The notes: a model not told the origin generated them from the sequence alone. A DNA stretch of 64,000 nt from Mycolicibacterium grossiae (GCF_008329645.1 NZ_CP043474.1:4154001-4218000); one strand, 5' to 3'; numbered from the stretch's first letter, positions 51,558-60,019 are shown. Program-made: numbers and translations.

Positions 51558-53114
51558 TCAGGCGGGTGACGCCAGCCGCACGGAAACCGAATGTCGTTGT
51601 GTCGCATCGTCGTAACGTCGGCACCAGCGTGCCAGCCACGCGCGGAGCCGGTCGAGGTCGCCGGCGGTGCCAGCGGCGGCGAGGTAGCCGTCGGGTCGCA
51701 TCAGCAGCCAGGCCGGGGCCGGCGCCACCTCGTCGGGCAGCGACGCCTGCCGGACGTCGACCGCGCCGGCCCACGGCGCCACCGCGGCGGCGATGCCGTC
51801 GATGCCGGAGTGCACCACCGTCAGGGCGGCCGGGGCGAGCAGGTCGTAGAGGCGCCCCTCGGGCAACGTCGAGTCGGGGACGCGGTCCCCGGCCCGCAGT
51901 GACCCGAGCCGTCCGCCGCCTTCGGCGAGCCGCTGACCGCGGTAGGACGCGGACAGCTGACCCAGCCGCGGGGCTGCCTTGCGCTGCACGGCGTCGCGCG
52001 CCAGCACGCGCGGCGCGAGGGCCACCAGCGCAGCGTGCGCCAGCGGGTGGGTCGAGTTGAACACCGTGGTCGCGCGTTCGGTCATCGCCACCAGATCGCG
52101 GATCACCGGCAGCCGGTCGGATTCGTAGGTGTCCAACAGCTCGGGCCGGGCGAGCCCGCGGCGCACCATGGCGAGCTTCCAGCACAGGTTGAGCATGTCC
52201 TGGATGCCTGCGTTCATGCCCTGCCCGCCGGCGGGGCTGTGCACGTGCGCGGCGTCGCCGCCGAAGAACACCCGGCCCGCCCGCAACGTGTCCATGTGTC
52301 TGCTGTTGATCCGGAAACGCGAACTCCATTGCAGCGCAGTACATTTCGCCGTGACGTGCACCGTGCGGTCGTAGAGCGCCTGGATGTCGCCCAGCGAGGG
52401 TTCTGCGGCGTCGCCGGTGACGTGGTCGGGGTCGGTCGCCATGAAGCGGAAGCGGCGTCCGCCCATGGGGAAGACGGCGAGGAAGCCGCGGCGGGCGAGG
52501 AAGATCGAGAGCTGGTCGTTGGCGATGTCGGCGTCCAGGCATACGTCGCCGAGGACGTAGTCCTGGTCGATGGCGCGTCCGGAGAAACCGAGGCCGAGGT
52601 GCTTGCGCACCGGGCTGTGCGAGCCGTCGGCGGCGATGACGTAGGACGCAGCCACCGTCTCGGCGCGGCCGTCGACGTGGCGCAGGACGACGGTGACGCC
52701 GTCGCCGTCCTGCTCGAGCGATTCGAAGGCGACGCCACGTTCCACGTCGACGCCGAGCGCGGTCGCCCGTTCGGCGAGCAGCCGCTCGGTCTGCGACTGC
52801 GCCAGCATGAGGACGAAGTCGTATTCACTGTGCATGCGGTGCAGCTCGATGGCCGCGATGCGGCGCCCGCCGGCGTGCAGCGCGGTGGCGCGGACGCGGT
52901 TGCCCAAGGGCAGCATCGCGTCGCTGATGCCGCGCGGGCGGAGCAGTTCGAGGGTCCGCGCCTGGACGCCCAGCGCCCGCGACGTGGTCGACGGCGCCGT
53001 GGCGCGGTCGACGATGCGGACCGGCACGCCGAGACGGGCGAGTTCGAGCGCCGCGGTGAGGCCGGTGGGTCCGGCTCCGACGACGAGGACGGGGTGGTCG
53101 GCGTGGGCGGCCAT
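51558..53114 (-). CDS. FAD-dependent aromatic monooxygenase (PheA/TfdB/MhpA family)
   Basis: A 518-aa flavoprotein hydroxylase. It has FAD-binding VVGAGPTGLTAALELARLG (about 9-27), the DG motif AADGSHSPVRKHLG, and the FAD-ribityl GDAAHVHSPAGGQGMN motif (about 285), followed by the thioredoxin-like C-terminal domain of phenol/PgaE-type hydroxylases. These enzymes hydroxylate phenolic or polyketide substrates with NAD(P)H and O2. GGAGGA lies upstream of ATG 53114. Divergent from a TetR gene, with two matching operator-like repeats between them, so it is probably the repressor's target. Confidence 0.87.
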   Translation of the reverse strand: MAAHADHPVLVVGAGPTGLTAALELARLGVPVRIVDRATAPSTTSRALGVQARTLELLRPRGISDAMLPLGNRVRATALHAGGRRIAAIELHRMHSEYDFVLMLAQSQTERLLAERATALGVDVERGVAFESLEQDGDGVTVVLRHVDGRAETVAASYVIAADGSHSPVRKHLGLGFSGRAIDQDYVLGDVCLDADIANDQLSIFLARRGFLAVFPMGGRRFRFMATDPDHVTGDAAEPSLGDIQALYDRTVHVTAKCTALQWSSRFRINSRHMDTLRAGRVFFGGDAAHVHSPAGGQGMNAGIQDMLNLCWKLAMVRRGLARPELLDTYESDRLPVIRDLVAMTERATTVFNSTHPLAHAALVALAPRVLARDAVQRKAAPRLGQLSASYRGQRLAEGGGRLGSLRAGDRVPDSTLPEGRLYDLLAPAALTVVHSGIDGIAAAVAPWAGAVDVRQASLPDEVAPAPAWLLMRPDGYLAAAGTAGDLDRLRAWLARWCRRYDDATQRHSVSVRLASPA

Positions 53115-53130
53115 GGCGGTGTCCTCCGAG

Positions 53131-53198
53131 CATGTCAACGATTGGTGACTTGAACGCTAGGCCGCCATCCGCGTCATGTCAACGAGTGATGACTTAAG
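53131..53198. promoter_or_regulatory. Two TetR-type operator repeats between the monooxygenase and its regulator
   Basis: A 24-bp direct repeat, CATGTCAACG[A]..TGACTT type, occurs at 53131-53154 and 53175-53198 (44 bp apart, about four helical turns). Each copy contains the inverted pair GTCA-N8-TGAC. The position, one copy near each divergent start codon, suits reciprocal repression by the TetR protein encoded at 53207. Confidence 0.7.
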
Positions 53199-53206
53199 CT
53201 CGGCCC

Positions 53207-53767
53207 ATGGCTTCGATCCGACCCCGCAACGCCGCCGAGACGCGGGCCGACATCCTCGCCGCGGCGCGTCTGCGCTTCGGTGCGGACGGCTTCGAACGCA
53301 CTACGCTGCGCGCGGTCGCGGCGGACGTCGGCGTCGATCCGGCGCTGGTGATCCGCTACTTCGGCAGCAAGCAGGACCTGTTCGCCGCCGCCGCGGAGTT
53401 CTCGGTGGACCTGCCCGACCTGCGCGACGTCGCACCCGACGACCTCGCCGACGCGCTGTTCGGCCGCTTCTTCGCGGTGTGGGAGCAGGACACCACGTTC
53501 GTGGCGCTGCTGCGGGCGGCGATGACGAGCCCCGCGGCGGCCGACACGATGCGCAAGGTGTTCGCCACGCAGGTGGCGCCCGCGCTGGCGGCCGTGACCC
53601 CCGACCACGCCGAGCAGCGTGCGGGACTGCTCGGCGCCTTCGTCATCGGACTGGCGACGACGCGCTACGTCCTAGCCAACCCGGCCGTCGCTGACCTCTC
53701 GCCGGACGACCTCATCCGGTGGGCGCGGCCCGTGGTGCGACGGTTGCTGGTGGACGACGCACCGTGA
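53207..53767 (+). CDS. TetR-family transcriptional regulator
   Basis: A 186-aa TetR regulator: AAETRADILAAARLRFGADGFERTTLRAVA then VDPALVIRYFGSKQDLFAAA (HTH about 30-50; the quoted IRYFGSKQDLF is the family signature). The C-terminal domain (LLRAAMTSPAAADTMRKVF...) is the mycobacterial TetR_C 'Rv1353-like' type. Divergent from the flavin monooxygenase with paired operators between them. Confidence 0.88.
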   Translation: MASIRPRNAAETRADILAAARLRFGADGFERTTLRAVAADVGVDPALVIRYFGSKQDLFAAAAEFSVDLPDLRDVAPDDLADALFGRFFAVWEQDTTFVALLRAAMTSPAAADTMRKVFATQVAPALAAVTPDHAEQRAGLLGAFVIGLATTRYVLANPAVADLSPDDLIRWARPVVRRLLVDDAP

Positions 53768-53781
53768 TTCGACACCACCGC

Positions 53782-53795
53782 TGGAACGTGTTCTA
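53782..53795. promoter_or_regulatory. KstR-type box upstream of the thioesterase
   Basis: TGGAACGTGTTCTA fits the KstR consensus TnnAACnnGTTnnA at every fixed position. It lies 9-22 bp before the thioesterase ATG. Its reverse complement is nearly identical to the box at 59493-59506. KstR controls sterol and acyl-CoA genes in mycobacteria; binding here is inferred. Confidence 0.65.
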
Positions 53796-53803
53796 GTGCT
53801 GGC

Positions 53804-54421
53804 ATGGTCGAGTTCACCGTCGAGCAGCTCGACGCCGAGCAGGTGGCCCGGTTGCGGGCGGTGTTCGGGCCGCTCACCGAGTCCGTCCGTGACCTGATCG
53901 ACGCCACGATCCGCACCGAGGTCGACGCCGACGCGGTGGCCGCCGCCAAGGCCGAGATCGACGCCGCCACCGCACGGTTGCGCAGCCGCCAGCTCGACGG
54001 CCCGTTCGGCGTCCGGTTGTCCGAGGGTGGCCAGATGCCGTGGGGCAACCCGGTGATCGGGCTGCGCAACCCGATCGCGCCGCCGCTGCTCATCCACCGC
54101 TCCGACGACGGCCGGGTGGTCACCGACTTCCACCTCGGCGCGGCCTTCGAAGGACCGCCGGGGCACGTGCACGGCGGTGTGTCGGCACTGGTCCTCGATC
54201 ACCTGCTGGGCGAGGCCGCCAGCAGCGCCGAGCATCCCCGGCTCACGGGGACCATCTCGCTGCGCTACCTGCGGACCACGCCGCTGGGCGACCTGCACGC
54301 CGAGGCGCGCATCGAGCGCACCGAGGGCATCAAGACCTACGCCGTGGGACACCTCGCCGACGCCGACGGCGTGACCGTGGAGGCTCAGGGCGTGTTCATC
54401 ACGCCGAAGTGGGCGCGCTGA
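53804..54421 (+). CDS. PaaI-family hot-dog thioesterase
   Basis: A 205-aa protein with a C-terminal hot-dog thioesterase domain (about 90-200). The central helix reads GPPGHVHGGVSALVLDHLLGEAAS, with the HGG-x-x-A pattern of PaaI/THEM4-like acyl-CoA thioesterases (quoted core VHGGVSALVLDHLLGEA), followed by LRYLRTTPLGDLHAEARIE. The N-terminal 85 residues are a helical extension seen in mycobacterial homologues. It would hydrolyse an acyl-CoA; the KstR-type box in front suggests sterol or fatty-acid context. Confidence 0.82.
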   Translation: MVEFTVEQLDAEQVARLRAVFGPLTESVRDLIDATIRTEVDADAVAAAKAEIDAATARLRSRQLDGPFGVRLSEGGQMPWGNPVIGLRNPIAPPLLIHRSDDGRVVTDFHLGAAFEGPPGHVHGGVSALVLDHLLGEAASSAEHPRLTGTISLRYLRTTPLGDLHAEARIERTEGIKTYAVGHLADADGVTVEAQGVFITPKWAR

Positions 54422-54439
54422 CACCTCGCGCGGCGGTGC

Positions 54440-56434
54440 TCAGCCCGGAATCGCGGACGCCACCTCGACCAGCCGCTCGGCCACGGTGTCGATCTCGACG
54501 AGCAGCACCCGGGTCGAGGCGTCGTCGAACCGCGCGAGTTCACCGCGCACCCGGGCCGACGCCCCGTTCAGGGCGTCGACATTGAGCGTCCACGCCGAAC
54601 CCGGCGTCTGCGGGTCACCGCGCAGCGCCTCGACCAGCTCGTCGACCGCACTCACCAGCGCGGCCGTCGTGGGTGCGGAGCGCCGCGCCGGCAGGTTGGC
54701 CTCCAGCGCCGCGCACGACGCGGTGACGGCGTTCAGACCGGCCCGGTAGGAGCTGAGCCACCGGCGCAGCGCGGTGTCGTCCATCAGCCCCGTCGCCGCA
54801 GCCTCCTCGAACGCCGCCCGCGCGCGGAAGGCGCGGTCCCAGGACGCCGCGAGGAGTTCGTCGGGACGGTCGACGTCGTGCACCGAGGCACGGATGACAG
54901 CCGCGGCGTAGTCGATCTCGGCCTTGAGGAGTTCGCCGGCACGCAGCCGCAGCCGCACCGACGCGCGGTCCGGCAGCACGACGTGGGCGAGGACCGCCAG
55001 GACGCCGCCGATGAGCGTTGCCAGCACCCGATCACCCATCGCGACGATGCCCGTGCCGCCCGGGATGTCGAGCAGGAACACGATCGCCGCCGCCAGCGAC
55101 GCGCTGGCGGCGACGTAGCCGCGGGTGGACACGACGTAGGCGAGGCCCAGCACCGCGACGCCCAGCGCCGCGCCGACCGGTCCGCTCGGGCCGAGCACCA
55201 CGGTCACCGTGGTCGCCAACACCACCCCGAGCACCATGCCCGCCACCCTTCCGAGGCAGCGGGTGTAGGTGTGCGCGGTCTCCGGGCGCAGCGCCATCAC
55301 CACCGCCAGCGGAATCCACAGCCCGTGGGCGACCTCCGCGACGCGGGCGATCGCCACGCCACAGCCGGTGGCCAGCGCCAGCCGCACGGCGTGCCGCAAC
55401 ACGGGCGACCCGTTGCGCAGTTGCTGGCGCACCTGCGACACCGTGCGGGCGACGAAGTCCGACCAGGAGTTCTGCCGGACCTCGGACGCCCCGCCCGGTC
55501 GCGGCACCGCCTCGCCGAAGCGCAGCGTCGCCGCGTCGTGCAGTTGGGCGGCCAGCCGCTGGGCCACCCCGCGCGCCGCGTCGTCGACGTCGTCGACCGC
55601 CGCGTCGACCCGTTCCAGCGCGGCACGGACCAGCCGGGCGTTGGCGCGGGTGGGCCAGGCCGTGGCCGCCAGGGCGTCACCCGCCGCGGTCAGCAGCCCC
55701 GTCAGGTCGTCGTCCGGCCCGCCGGCATCGCCTCTGCGGGTGTCGCTGACGGCACTCAGCGTCACCGCGATCCGCTCCGGCAGCCCGTACCAGGCGCGGT
55801 AGGCGAGGGGCCGGCGCAGGCTCCGGCCATCAGCCGGAAGGAAGGTGGCGCGCAGCGCCTGCAGCGGTTCGCGCGCCACCCGGCGTTCGGAATCGCGCGT
55901 CAACCCGTGTGCGTCGTGGGCCAGTGACTCGTAGGCCGCGGCCAGGGCCGCCCGCTGCGCGCGCCAGCGCCGCCGGGGCCACCATCCGATGAGCGCGGCC
56001 TGGGCGAGACCGCCGAGCACCGCGAGACCGGCGGCCGCAGCGGCGGGCAGCCACCCGCCGGCCTCCGGGCGCGCCACGACGATCAACACGGTCGCGGCGG
56101 CCGCGATGAGCCCGGAATTGCTTCCGGCCGCCCACGCCATGCCCGCCCAGAAGCACCAGATGGTCACGACCACGGTGAAGATCGCCCAGTGCCCGACGGT
56201 GGCCGCGCCCAGGAACACCGCCGCACCACCGACCAGCGACACGCCGATGACGAGGGGCACCCGGCCGTGCGGACTGTCCTGCAGCGCAGTGGCTCCGGCG
56301 ATCGCGGCGGCCCCGGTGGCGGCCATGGCGCCCGTGGCGCCGAGGAGGTAGAGACCAGCCACCGCCACGACCAGGACGGCGATGAGGCTGCGCGCGACCG
56401 CGCCGGCATCCGGCACGCTCAGCCGCTCCCTCAC
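54440..56434 (-). CDS. FUSC-family membrane protein (aromatic-acid exporter-like)
   Basis: A 664-aa membrane protein with two blocks of TM segments (about 12-150 and 350-500) separated by a soluble stretch (about 155-345), and a C-terminal helical domain. The second block carries LWIPLAVVMALRPETAHTYTRCLGRVAGMVLGVVLA (quoted core ALRPETAHTYTRCLGRVAG), the FUSC signature. Members export aromatic acids or fatty acids; substrate not known here. GTG start. Convergent with the thioesterase gene, with 18 bp between stops. Confidence 0.83.
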   Translation of the reverse strand: MRERLSVPDAGAVARSLIAVLVVAVAGLYLLGATGAMAATGAAAIAGATALQDSPHGRVPLVIGVSLVGGAAVFLGAATVGHWAIFTVVVTIWCFWAGMAWAAGSNSGLIAAAATVLIVVARPEAGGWLPAAAAAGLAVLGGLAQAALIGWWPRRRWRAQRAALAAAYESLAHDAHGLTRDSERRVAREPLQALRATFLPADGRSLRRPLAYRAWYGLPERIAVTLSAVSDTRRGDAGGPDDDLTGLLTAAGDALAATAWPTRANARLVRAALERVDAAVDDVDDAARGVAQRLAAQLHDAATLRFGEAVPRPGGASEVRQNSWSDFVARTVSQVRQQLRNGSPVLRHAVRLALATGCGVAIARVAEVAHGLWIPLAVVMALRPETAHTYTRCLGRVAGMVLGVVLATTVTVVLGPSGPVGAALGVAVLGLAYVVSTRGYVAASASLAAAIVFLLDIPGGTGIVAMGDRVLATLIGGVLAVLAHVVLPDRASVRLRLRAGELLKAEIDYAAAVIRASVHDVDRPDELLAASWDRAFRARAAFEEAAATGLMDDTALRRWLSSYRAGLNAVTASCAALEANLPARRSAPTTAALVSAVDELVEALRGDPQTPGSAWTLNVDALNGASARVRGELARFDDASTRVLLVEIDTVAERLVEVASAIPG

Positions 56435-56493
56435 CCCGCCTTTCTACCGGAGACCACCCGCCACACCGCGGCGCCGCCGGTAGGTTGCCCGGT

Positions 56494-57204
56494 GTGGAGA
56501 AGGTCATCGTGACGATGCAGCGGGCGGCATCCGAGGAGACGTGGTGCGCGCGCCTGCGGGGTGAGGTCGCCGACCGCCTGCTGGGCCTCGACGTCGCCGG
56601 GCTGGCGGTCAACGTGCGCGACGACGCCGTCCGCGACGCGGTGCTGACACTGACGACCATGGACCCGCCCGTGGTCGCCGTCGTCTCGCTGTGGGTTCGG
56701 CAGTACTACGGCGACGCCACCCGCGCCGCCCTCGACGTGCTCACCGGGGAGTGCGAGCGGCTGGCGGCCTACCTGGTGACCGAGTCCGTGCCGCTGCCAC
56801 CCCCGGATCACGCGGGGGACCGCACGCCCGGGCTCGCCAACGTCGCGCTGCTGCGCCGACCGGCCGACCTCGACGAGGCGACGTGGCTGCGCCGGTGGCA
56901 CGTCGACCACACCGCCGTCGCCATCGCCACCCAGTCGACGTTCGGCTACACCCAGAACACGGTCGTGCGTGCGCTGACCGACGGCGCCCCGGCCGTCGCG
57001 GCGATCGTCGAGGAGAACTTCCCGATCGAGGCCACCACGGACCTGCACGCCTTCTTCGGCGCGGCCGACGACGCCGACCTGAGCGACCGGATGAACCGGA
57101 TGCTGGCCAGTACGTCGGCCTTCGGCGCCGACCGCGACGTGGACACGGTGCCCACCAGTCGCTACCCGCTGCGCATGCCGTTCGCCACGGCGGTGGCGCC
57201 GTGA
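56494..57204 (+). CDS. EthD-domain-like protein (Rv1874 type)
   Basis: A 236-aa protein with a dimeric alpha/beta-barrel (EthD-like) appearance. LLRRPADLDEATWLRRWHVDHTAVAIATQSTFGYTQNTVVRAL (quoted core DEATWLRRWHVDHTAVA) matches the family's W-x-x-x-H pattern in the C-terminal half. I start at GTG 56494 (MEKVIVTMQRA); a TTG three codons earlier is possible. Overlaps the following FDOR gene by GTGA. The pair resembles Rv1874-Rv1875 and function is unknown. Confidence 0.75.
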   Translation: MEKVIVTMQRAASEETWCARLRGEVADRLLGLDVAGLAVNVRDDAVRDAVLTLTTMDPPVVAVVSLWVRQYYGDATRAALDVLTGECERLAAYLVTESVPLPPPDHAGDRTPGLANVALLRRPADLDEATWLRRWHVDHTAVAIATQSTFGYTQNTVVRALTDGAPAVAAIVEENFPIEATTDLHAFFGAADDADLSDRMNRMLASTSAFGADRDVDTVPTSRYPLRMPFATAVAP

Positions 57205-57641
57205 CGACACTGCACGAGGCCGCAGCACTCGCGGCCGCCGACCACGGCTTGGCGGTGGTCGCCACGCTGCGGGCCGACCAGACGATCCAGGCCAGCCTGG
57301 TCAACGCGGGCGTCCTGGCCCACCCCGACACCGGAATCGAGGTGCTCGCGTTCGTCACCTACGGCAGGGTGAAGCTCGCGAACCTCCGCGCGCGACCGCA
57401 GCTCGCGGTGACGTTCCGCCAGGGCTGGCGGTGGGCCACGGTGGAGGGCACCGCCGAACTCGTCGGACCCGACGACCCGCAGCCCTGGTCGGACGACGAC
57501 GGCCTGCGCCGACTCCTACGCGACGTCTTCACCGCCGCGGGCGGCACTCACGACGACTGGGACGCCTACGACCGGACCATGATCGAACAGCGCCGCACTG
57601 CGGGCCTCGTCACACCCGGGCGCATCTACACCGGAGGCTGA
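57201..57641 (+). CDS. Pyridoxamine-5'-phosphate-oxidase-like flavin/deazaflavin protein (FDOR-B, Rv1875 type)
   Basis: A 146-aa split-barrel protein. LAVVATLRADQTIQASLVNAGVL begins the barrel. FVTYGRVKLANLRARPQLAVTFRQGWRWATVEGTAEL is the F420/FMN-binding FDOR-B pattern (quoted core YGRVKLANLRARPQLAVTF), closing with MIEQRRTAGLVTPGRIYTGG. Such proteins are F420H2-dependent reductases or carriers in mycobacteria. It begins 4 bp inside the EthD-like gene and is co-translated with it. Confidence 0.83.
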   Translation: MTTLHEAAALAAADHGLAVVATLRADQTIQASLVNAGVLAHPDTGIEVLAFVTYGRVKLANLRARPQLAVTFRQGWRWATVEGTAELVGPDDPQPWSDDDGLRRLLRDVFTAAGGTHDDWDAYDRTMIEQRRTAGLVTPGRIYTGG

Positions 57642-57657
57642 TGCCTACGCTCGCTTC

Positions 57658-58416
57658 GTGCTGGTGCGAATCGACGACGCGGACGGCGTACGAACCCTCA
57701 CCCTCAACCGCCCCGAGGCGCTCAACGCCTTCAACGAAGCGCTGTACGACGCCACCACGGTGGCGCTGCGCGAGGCGGACGCCGACCCGGAGGTCGCGGT
57801 CGTCGTCCTCACCGGCACCGGTCGCGCCTTCTCGGCGGGCAACGACCTGCTCGAGATGCAGGCCCGCGTCACCGACCCGGACTTCCAGCAGGGGGAGTAC
57901 GGCTTCCCCGGCTTGATCGAGACGCTCACCGCATTGCGCAAGCCGCTGCTCCTGGCGATCAACGGGGTCGGCGTCGGCATCGGTGCGACGATCCTCGGCT
58001 TCGCCGACCTGGTGTTCATGTCGGCGACCGCGCGACTCAAGACGCCCTTCACAAGCCTCGGCGTGGCTCCGGAGGCGGCGTCGTCCTACCTGTTGCCGCG
58101 GCTGATCGGCCGGCAGAACGCGGCCTGGATGCTGCTCTCGTCGGAGTGGATCGACGCGCCGCAGGCGCTGCGCATGGGTTTGGTCTGGCAGGTGTGCGAG
58201 CCCGACGACCTGCTCGGCGAGACGCAGCGGCACGCCGCCGTCCTCGCGTCGCGACCGGTGCCGTCGCTCATCGCGGTGAAGCAGACCATGGTGGATCCGA
58301 CGCGCGAGGAGATCGCCGCGGCCGCCGCGCGCGAGTACGCGCAGTTCGAGGTGCTGCTGGGTGCCGCCGCCAACGCCGACGCGCTCGCGGCCTTCGCCGA
58401 CCGCAAGTCGCCGTGA
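57658..58416 (+). CDS. Enoyl-CoA hydratase/isomerase family protein
   Basis: A 252-aa crotonase-fold enzyme: TLTLNRPEALNAFNEALYD at the N-terminus, GRAFSAGNDLLEM (oxyanion-hole region, about 60-72), ALRKPLLLAINGVGVGIGATI (quoted core), and LGVAPEAASSYLLPRLIGR. A Glu is present in the region of one catalytic Glu (APEAAS). The second catalytic Glu is not clear, so hydratase versus isomerase activity is undecided. GTG start. Last gene before the iron-regulated bfd/bfrA pair. Confidence 0.85.
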   Translation: MLVRIDDADGVRTLTLNRPEALNAFNEALYDATTVALREADADPEVAVVVLTGTGRAFSAGNDLLEMQARVTDPDFQQGEYGFPGLIETLTALRKPLLLAINGVGVGIGATILGFADLVFMSATARLKTPFTSLGVAPEAASSYLLPRLIGRQNAAWMLLSSEWIDAPQALRMGLVWQVCEPDDLLGETQRHAAVLASRPVPSLIAVKQTMVDPTREEIAAAAAREYAQFEVLLGAAANADALAAFADRKSP

Positions 58417-58428
58417 CCGGCTGTCGAG

Positions 58429-58620
58429 TCAGCTCGCCGCGTGCACCGGGCACTGCTGGGTCTGCGCCGCGGCGATGATGGCGCGCACCGTGCGACGGCA
58501 GCGGCCGCAGTCCGAGCCCGCACCGCAGGCGTCGGCGATCTGCTTGGACGTAGAGGCGCCCGCGCTCACCAGATCGGTCACCACCTGACTGGTGACCCCG
58601 GTGCACAGACAGACGAACAT
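58429..58620 (-). CDS. Bacterioferritin-associated ferredoxin (Bfd), 2Fe-2S
   Basis: A 63-aa BFD-like [2Fe-2S] protein: FVCLCTGVTSQVV (Cys-x-Cys) and ACGAGSDCGRCRRTVRAII (Cys-x2-Cys), the four cluster ligands of Bfd. It reduces and releases iron from bacterioferritin. Divergent from bfrA across 371 bp holding two IdeR-like boxes. The MFVCLCTG start is clear; the longer frame is a Gly/Arg extension. Confidence 0.88.
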   Translation of the reverse strand: MFVCLCTGVTSQVVTDLVSAGASTSKQIADACGAGSDCGRCRRTVRAIIAAAQTQQCPVHAAS

Positions 58621-58763
58621 CAGCCGACCGCCGCGTCGAATGCCGCACCATTCCGCGCGCCAATTCCGGCCGCCCGGAATGGCGGACGAATTCGACGATC
58701 GGTCATCGCTGCCGCCTCGGTCCACGGGCACCGGCGACGGTCGCCGACGGTGCGATCTGAGAG

Positions 58764-58782
58764 TTAGTGGAGTCTAACCTTA
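58764..58782. promoter_or_regulatory. IdeR-type iron box 1
   Basis: TTAGTGGAGTCTAACCTTA matches 14 of 19 positions of the IdeR consensus (TTAGG..AGGCTAACCTAA form), including TTAG and CTAACCT. Lies 144 bp upstream of bfd and 210 bp upstream of bfrA. Confidence 0.6.
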
Positions 58783-58827
58783 GTAAGGGTAGCCAGTCCA
58801 CAACAGCGCCGGAAAGTCGATGCCTTC

Positions 58828-58846
58828 CGAGGGTTGCCTAACCGAA
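58828..58846. promoter_or_regulatory. IdeR-type iron box 2
   Basis: CGAGGGTTGCCTAACCGAA matches about 13 of 19 consensus positions with an intact CTAACC half. Paired boxes upstream of a bacterioferritin gene are expected, since IdeR activates iron storage in M. tuberculosis. Confidence 0.5.
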
Positions 58847-58991
58847 AGTCGCACTTGAAAGGCCGAAAACGCCCGGCGATCCCTTAGCTGTACGCCGCCG
58901 CGTCGACTATGTTCGAGGGACGTCAGACAGCCCCTGACGGTCACCACGAACCTGCGCCGGATGCGGTCCTCCCGGCGCGCGAGGAGCCAGC

Positions 58992-59495
58992 ATGCAAGGC
59001 GACCCCGAGGTCCTGAAATTGCTCAACGAGCAGTTGACCAGTGAACTCACGGCCATCAATCAGTACTTCCTGCATTCGAAGATGCAGGACAATTGGGGCT
59101 TCACCGAACTCGCGGAATACACCCGCAAGGAATCGTTCGAGGAGATGCACCACGCCGAGTGGATCACCGACCGGATCCTCCTGCTCGACGGCCTGCCGAA
59201 CTATCAGCGCCTCTTCTCCCTGCGCATCGGCCAGACGCTGCGCGAGCAGTTCGAGGCCGACCTCGCGATCGAGTACGAGGTCCTCAACCGACTGCGGCCG
59301 GGCATCATGATGTGCCGGGAGAAGGGCGACGCCACCAGCGCCCGTCTGCTCGAGGAGATCCTCAAGGACGAAGAGGGGCACATCGACTACCTCGAGACCC
59401 AACTCGACCTGATGTCCAAGCTCGGCGAGCAGCTGTACTCCGCGCAGTGCGTGTCCCGCCCGCCGGGTGGCGGGTCGGGCCACCCGGCGAACTAG
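58992..59495 (+). CDS. bfrA: Bacterioferritin BfrA
   Basis: A 167-aa haem ferritin. Four-helix bundle with the di-iron ligands in LTSELTAINQYFLHSKMQ (Glu), ESFEEMHHAEWITDRILLLDG (Glu, His), and DEEGHIDYLETQLDLM (Glu, His). The haem-ligand Met is in ILLLDGLPNYQRLFSLRIG-adjacent helix space (a Met at about residue 52). It oxidises and stores iron in a 24-mer. AGGAGCC lies upstream of the ATG. Its stop codon overlaps the KstR-type box of the next gene. Confidence 0.95.
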   Translation: MQGDPEVLKLLNEQLTSELTAINQYFLHSKMQDNWGFTELAEYTRKESFEEMHHAEWITDRILLLDGLPNYQRLFSLRIGQTLREQFEADLAIEYEVLNRLRPGIMMCREKGDATSARLLEEILKDEEGHIDYLETQLDLMSKLGEQLYSAQCVSRPPGGGSGHPAN

Positions 59496-59506
59496 AACAC
59501 GTTCCA
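59493..59506. promoter_or_regulatory. KstR-type box upstream of the AhpD-like gene
   Basis: TAGAACACGTTCCA fits TnnAACnnGTTnnA at every fixed position. The extended CTAGAACACGTTCCA equals the reverse complement of the box in front of the thioesterase over 15 bp. It starts on the bfrA stop codon, 31 bp before the AhpD-like ATG. Confidence 0.65.
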
Positions 59507-59536
59507 CATCGTCGTCGTCGGGCGTAGGATCCCGCC

Positions 59537-60019
59537 ATGAGCCGCATCGGATCCTTCGCCGACGACGACGCCGCAGCCTGGATCACGAAGTCGCCCGACA
59601 TCGGCACCGCCATGGCGGGATTCACCCATGCGGTCTACACCAAGAACCGGTTGCCCATGCGCGTGCGCGAACTCGCCCGCATGGTCATCGCGCTGGACAA
59701 CGAATGCGTGGTGTGCCAGAACACGCGCGACTCCGAGGGCGCCGCGGCCGGCGTCGACGAGGCGCTCTACGACCACGCCGCGCAGTGGCAGACCTGGCCC
59801 GGATTCGACGAGCAGGAGCGGGTGGCCGCCGAGTTCGCCGCCCGCTTCGCGCGCGACCACACCGCACTGCGCGACGACGAGGACTTCTGGGACCGCTGCC
59901 GCGCACAGTTCAGCGACGAACTGCTGACCGATCTCGCGCTGTCGTGCGCCATGTGGCTCGGCATGGGGCGGATGCTGCGGACGCTCGACATCGGGCAGGC
60001 CTGCAAGATCACCCTGTAG
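59537..60019 (+). CDS. Carboxymuconolactone decarboxylase/AhpD-like protein
   Basis: A 160-aa helical CMD-family protein with the AhpD-type redox motif ECVVCQNTRD (Cys-x-x-Cys, about 57-60) after LPMRVRELARMVIALDN. The family includes AhpD peroxidase partners and CMD enzymes; the intact CxxC favours a redox role. It follows bfrA but has its own KstR-type box, so it probably is not co-regulated with iron storage. Confidence 0.82.
   Translation: MSRIGSFADDDAAAWITKSPDIGTAMAGFTHAVYTKNRLPMRVRELARMVIALDNECVVCQNTRDSEGAAAGVDEALYDHAAQWQTWPGFDEQERVAAEFAARFARDHTALRDDEDFWDRCRAQFSDELLTDLALSCAMWLGMGRMLRTLDIGQACKITL

Larger units (their letters stand above)
58621..58991. other. Divergent bfd-bfrA regulatory interval
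   Basis: No gene is seen in these 371 bp. They contain the two IdeR-like boxes listed separately and AT-richer stretches between 58760 and 58850 than elsewhere in the window, consistent with promoters for both genes. Part of it lies within the rejected N-terminal extension of bfd. Confidence 0.6.
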
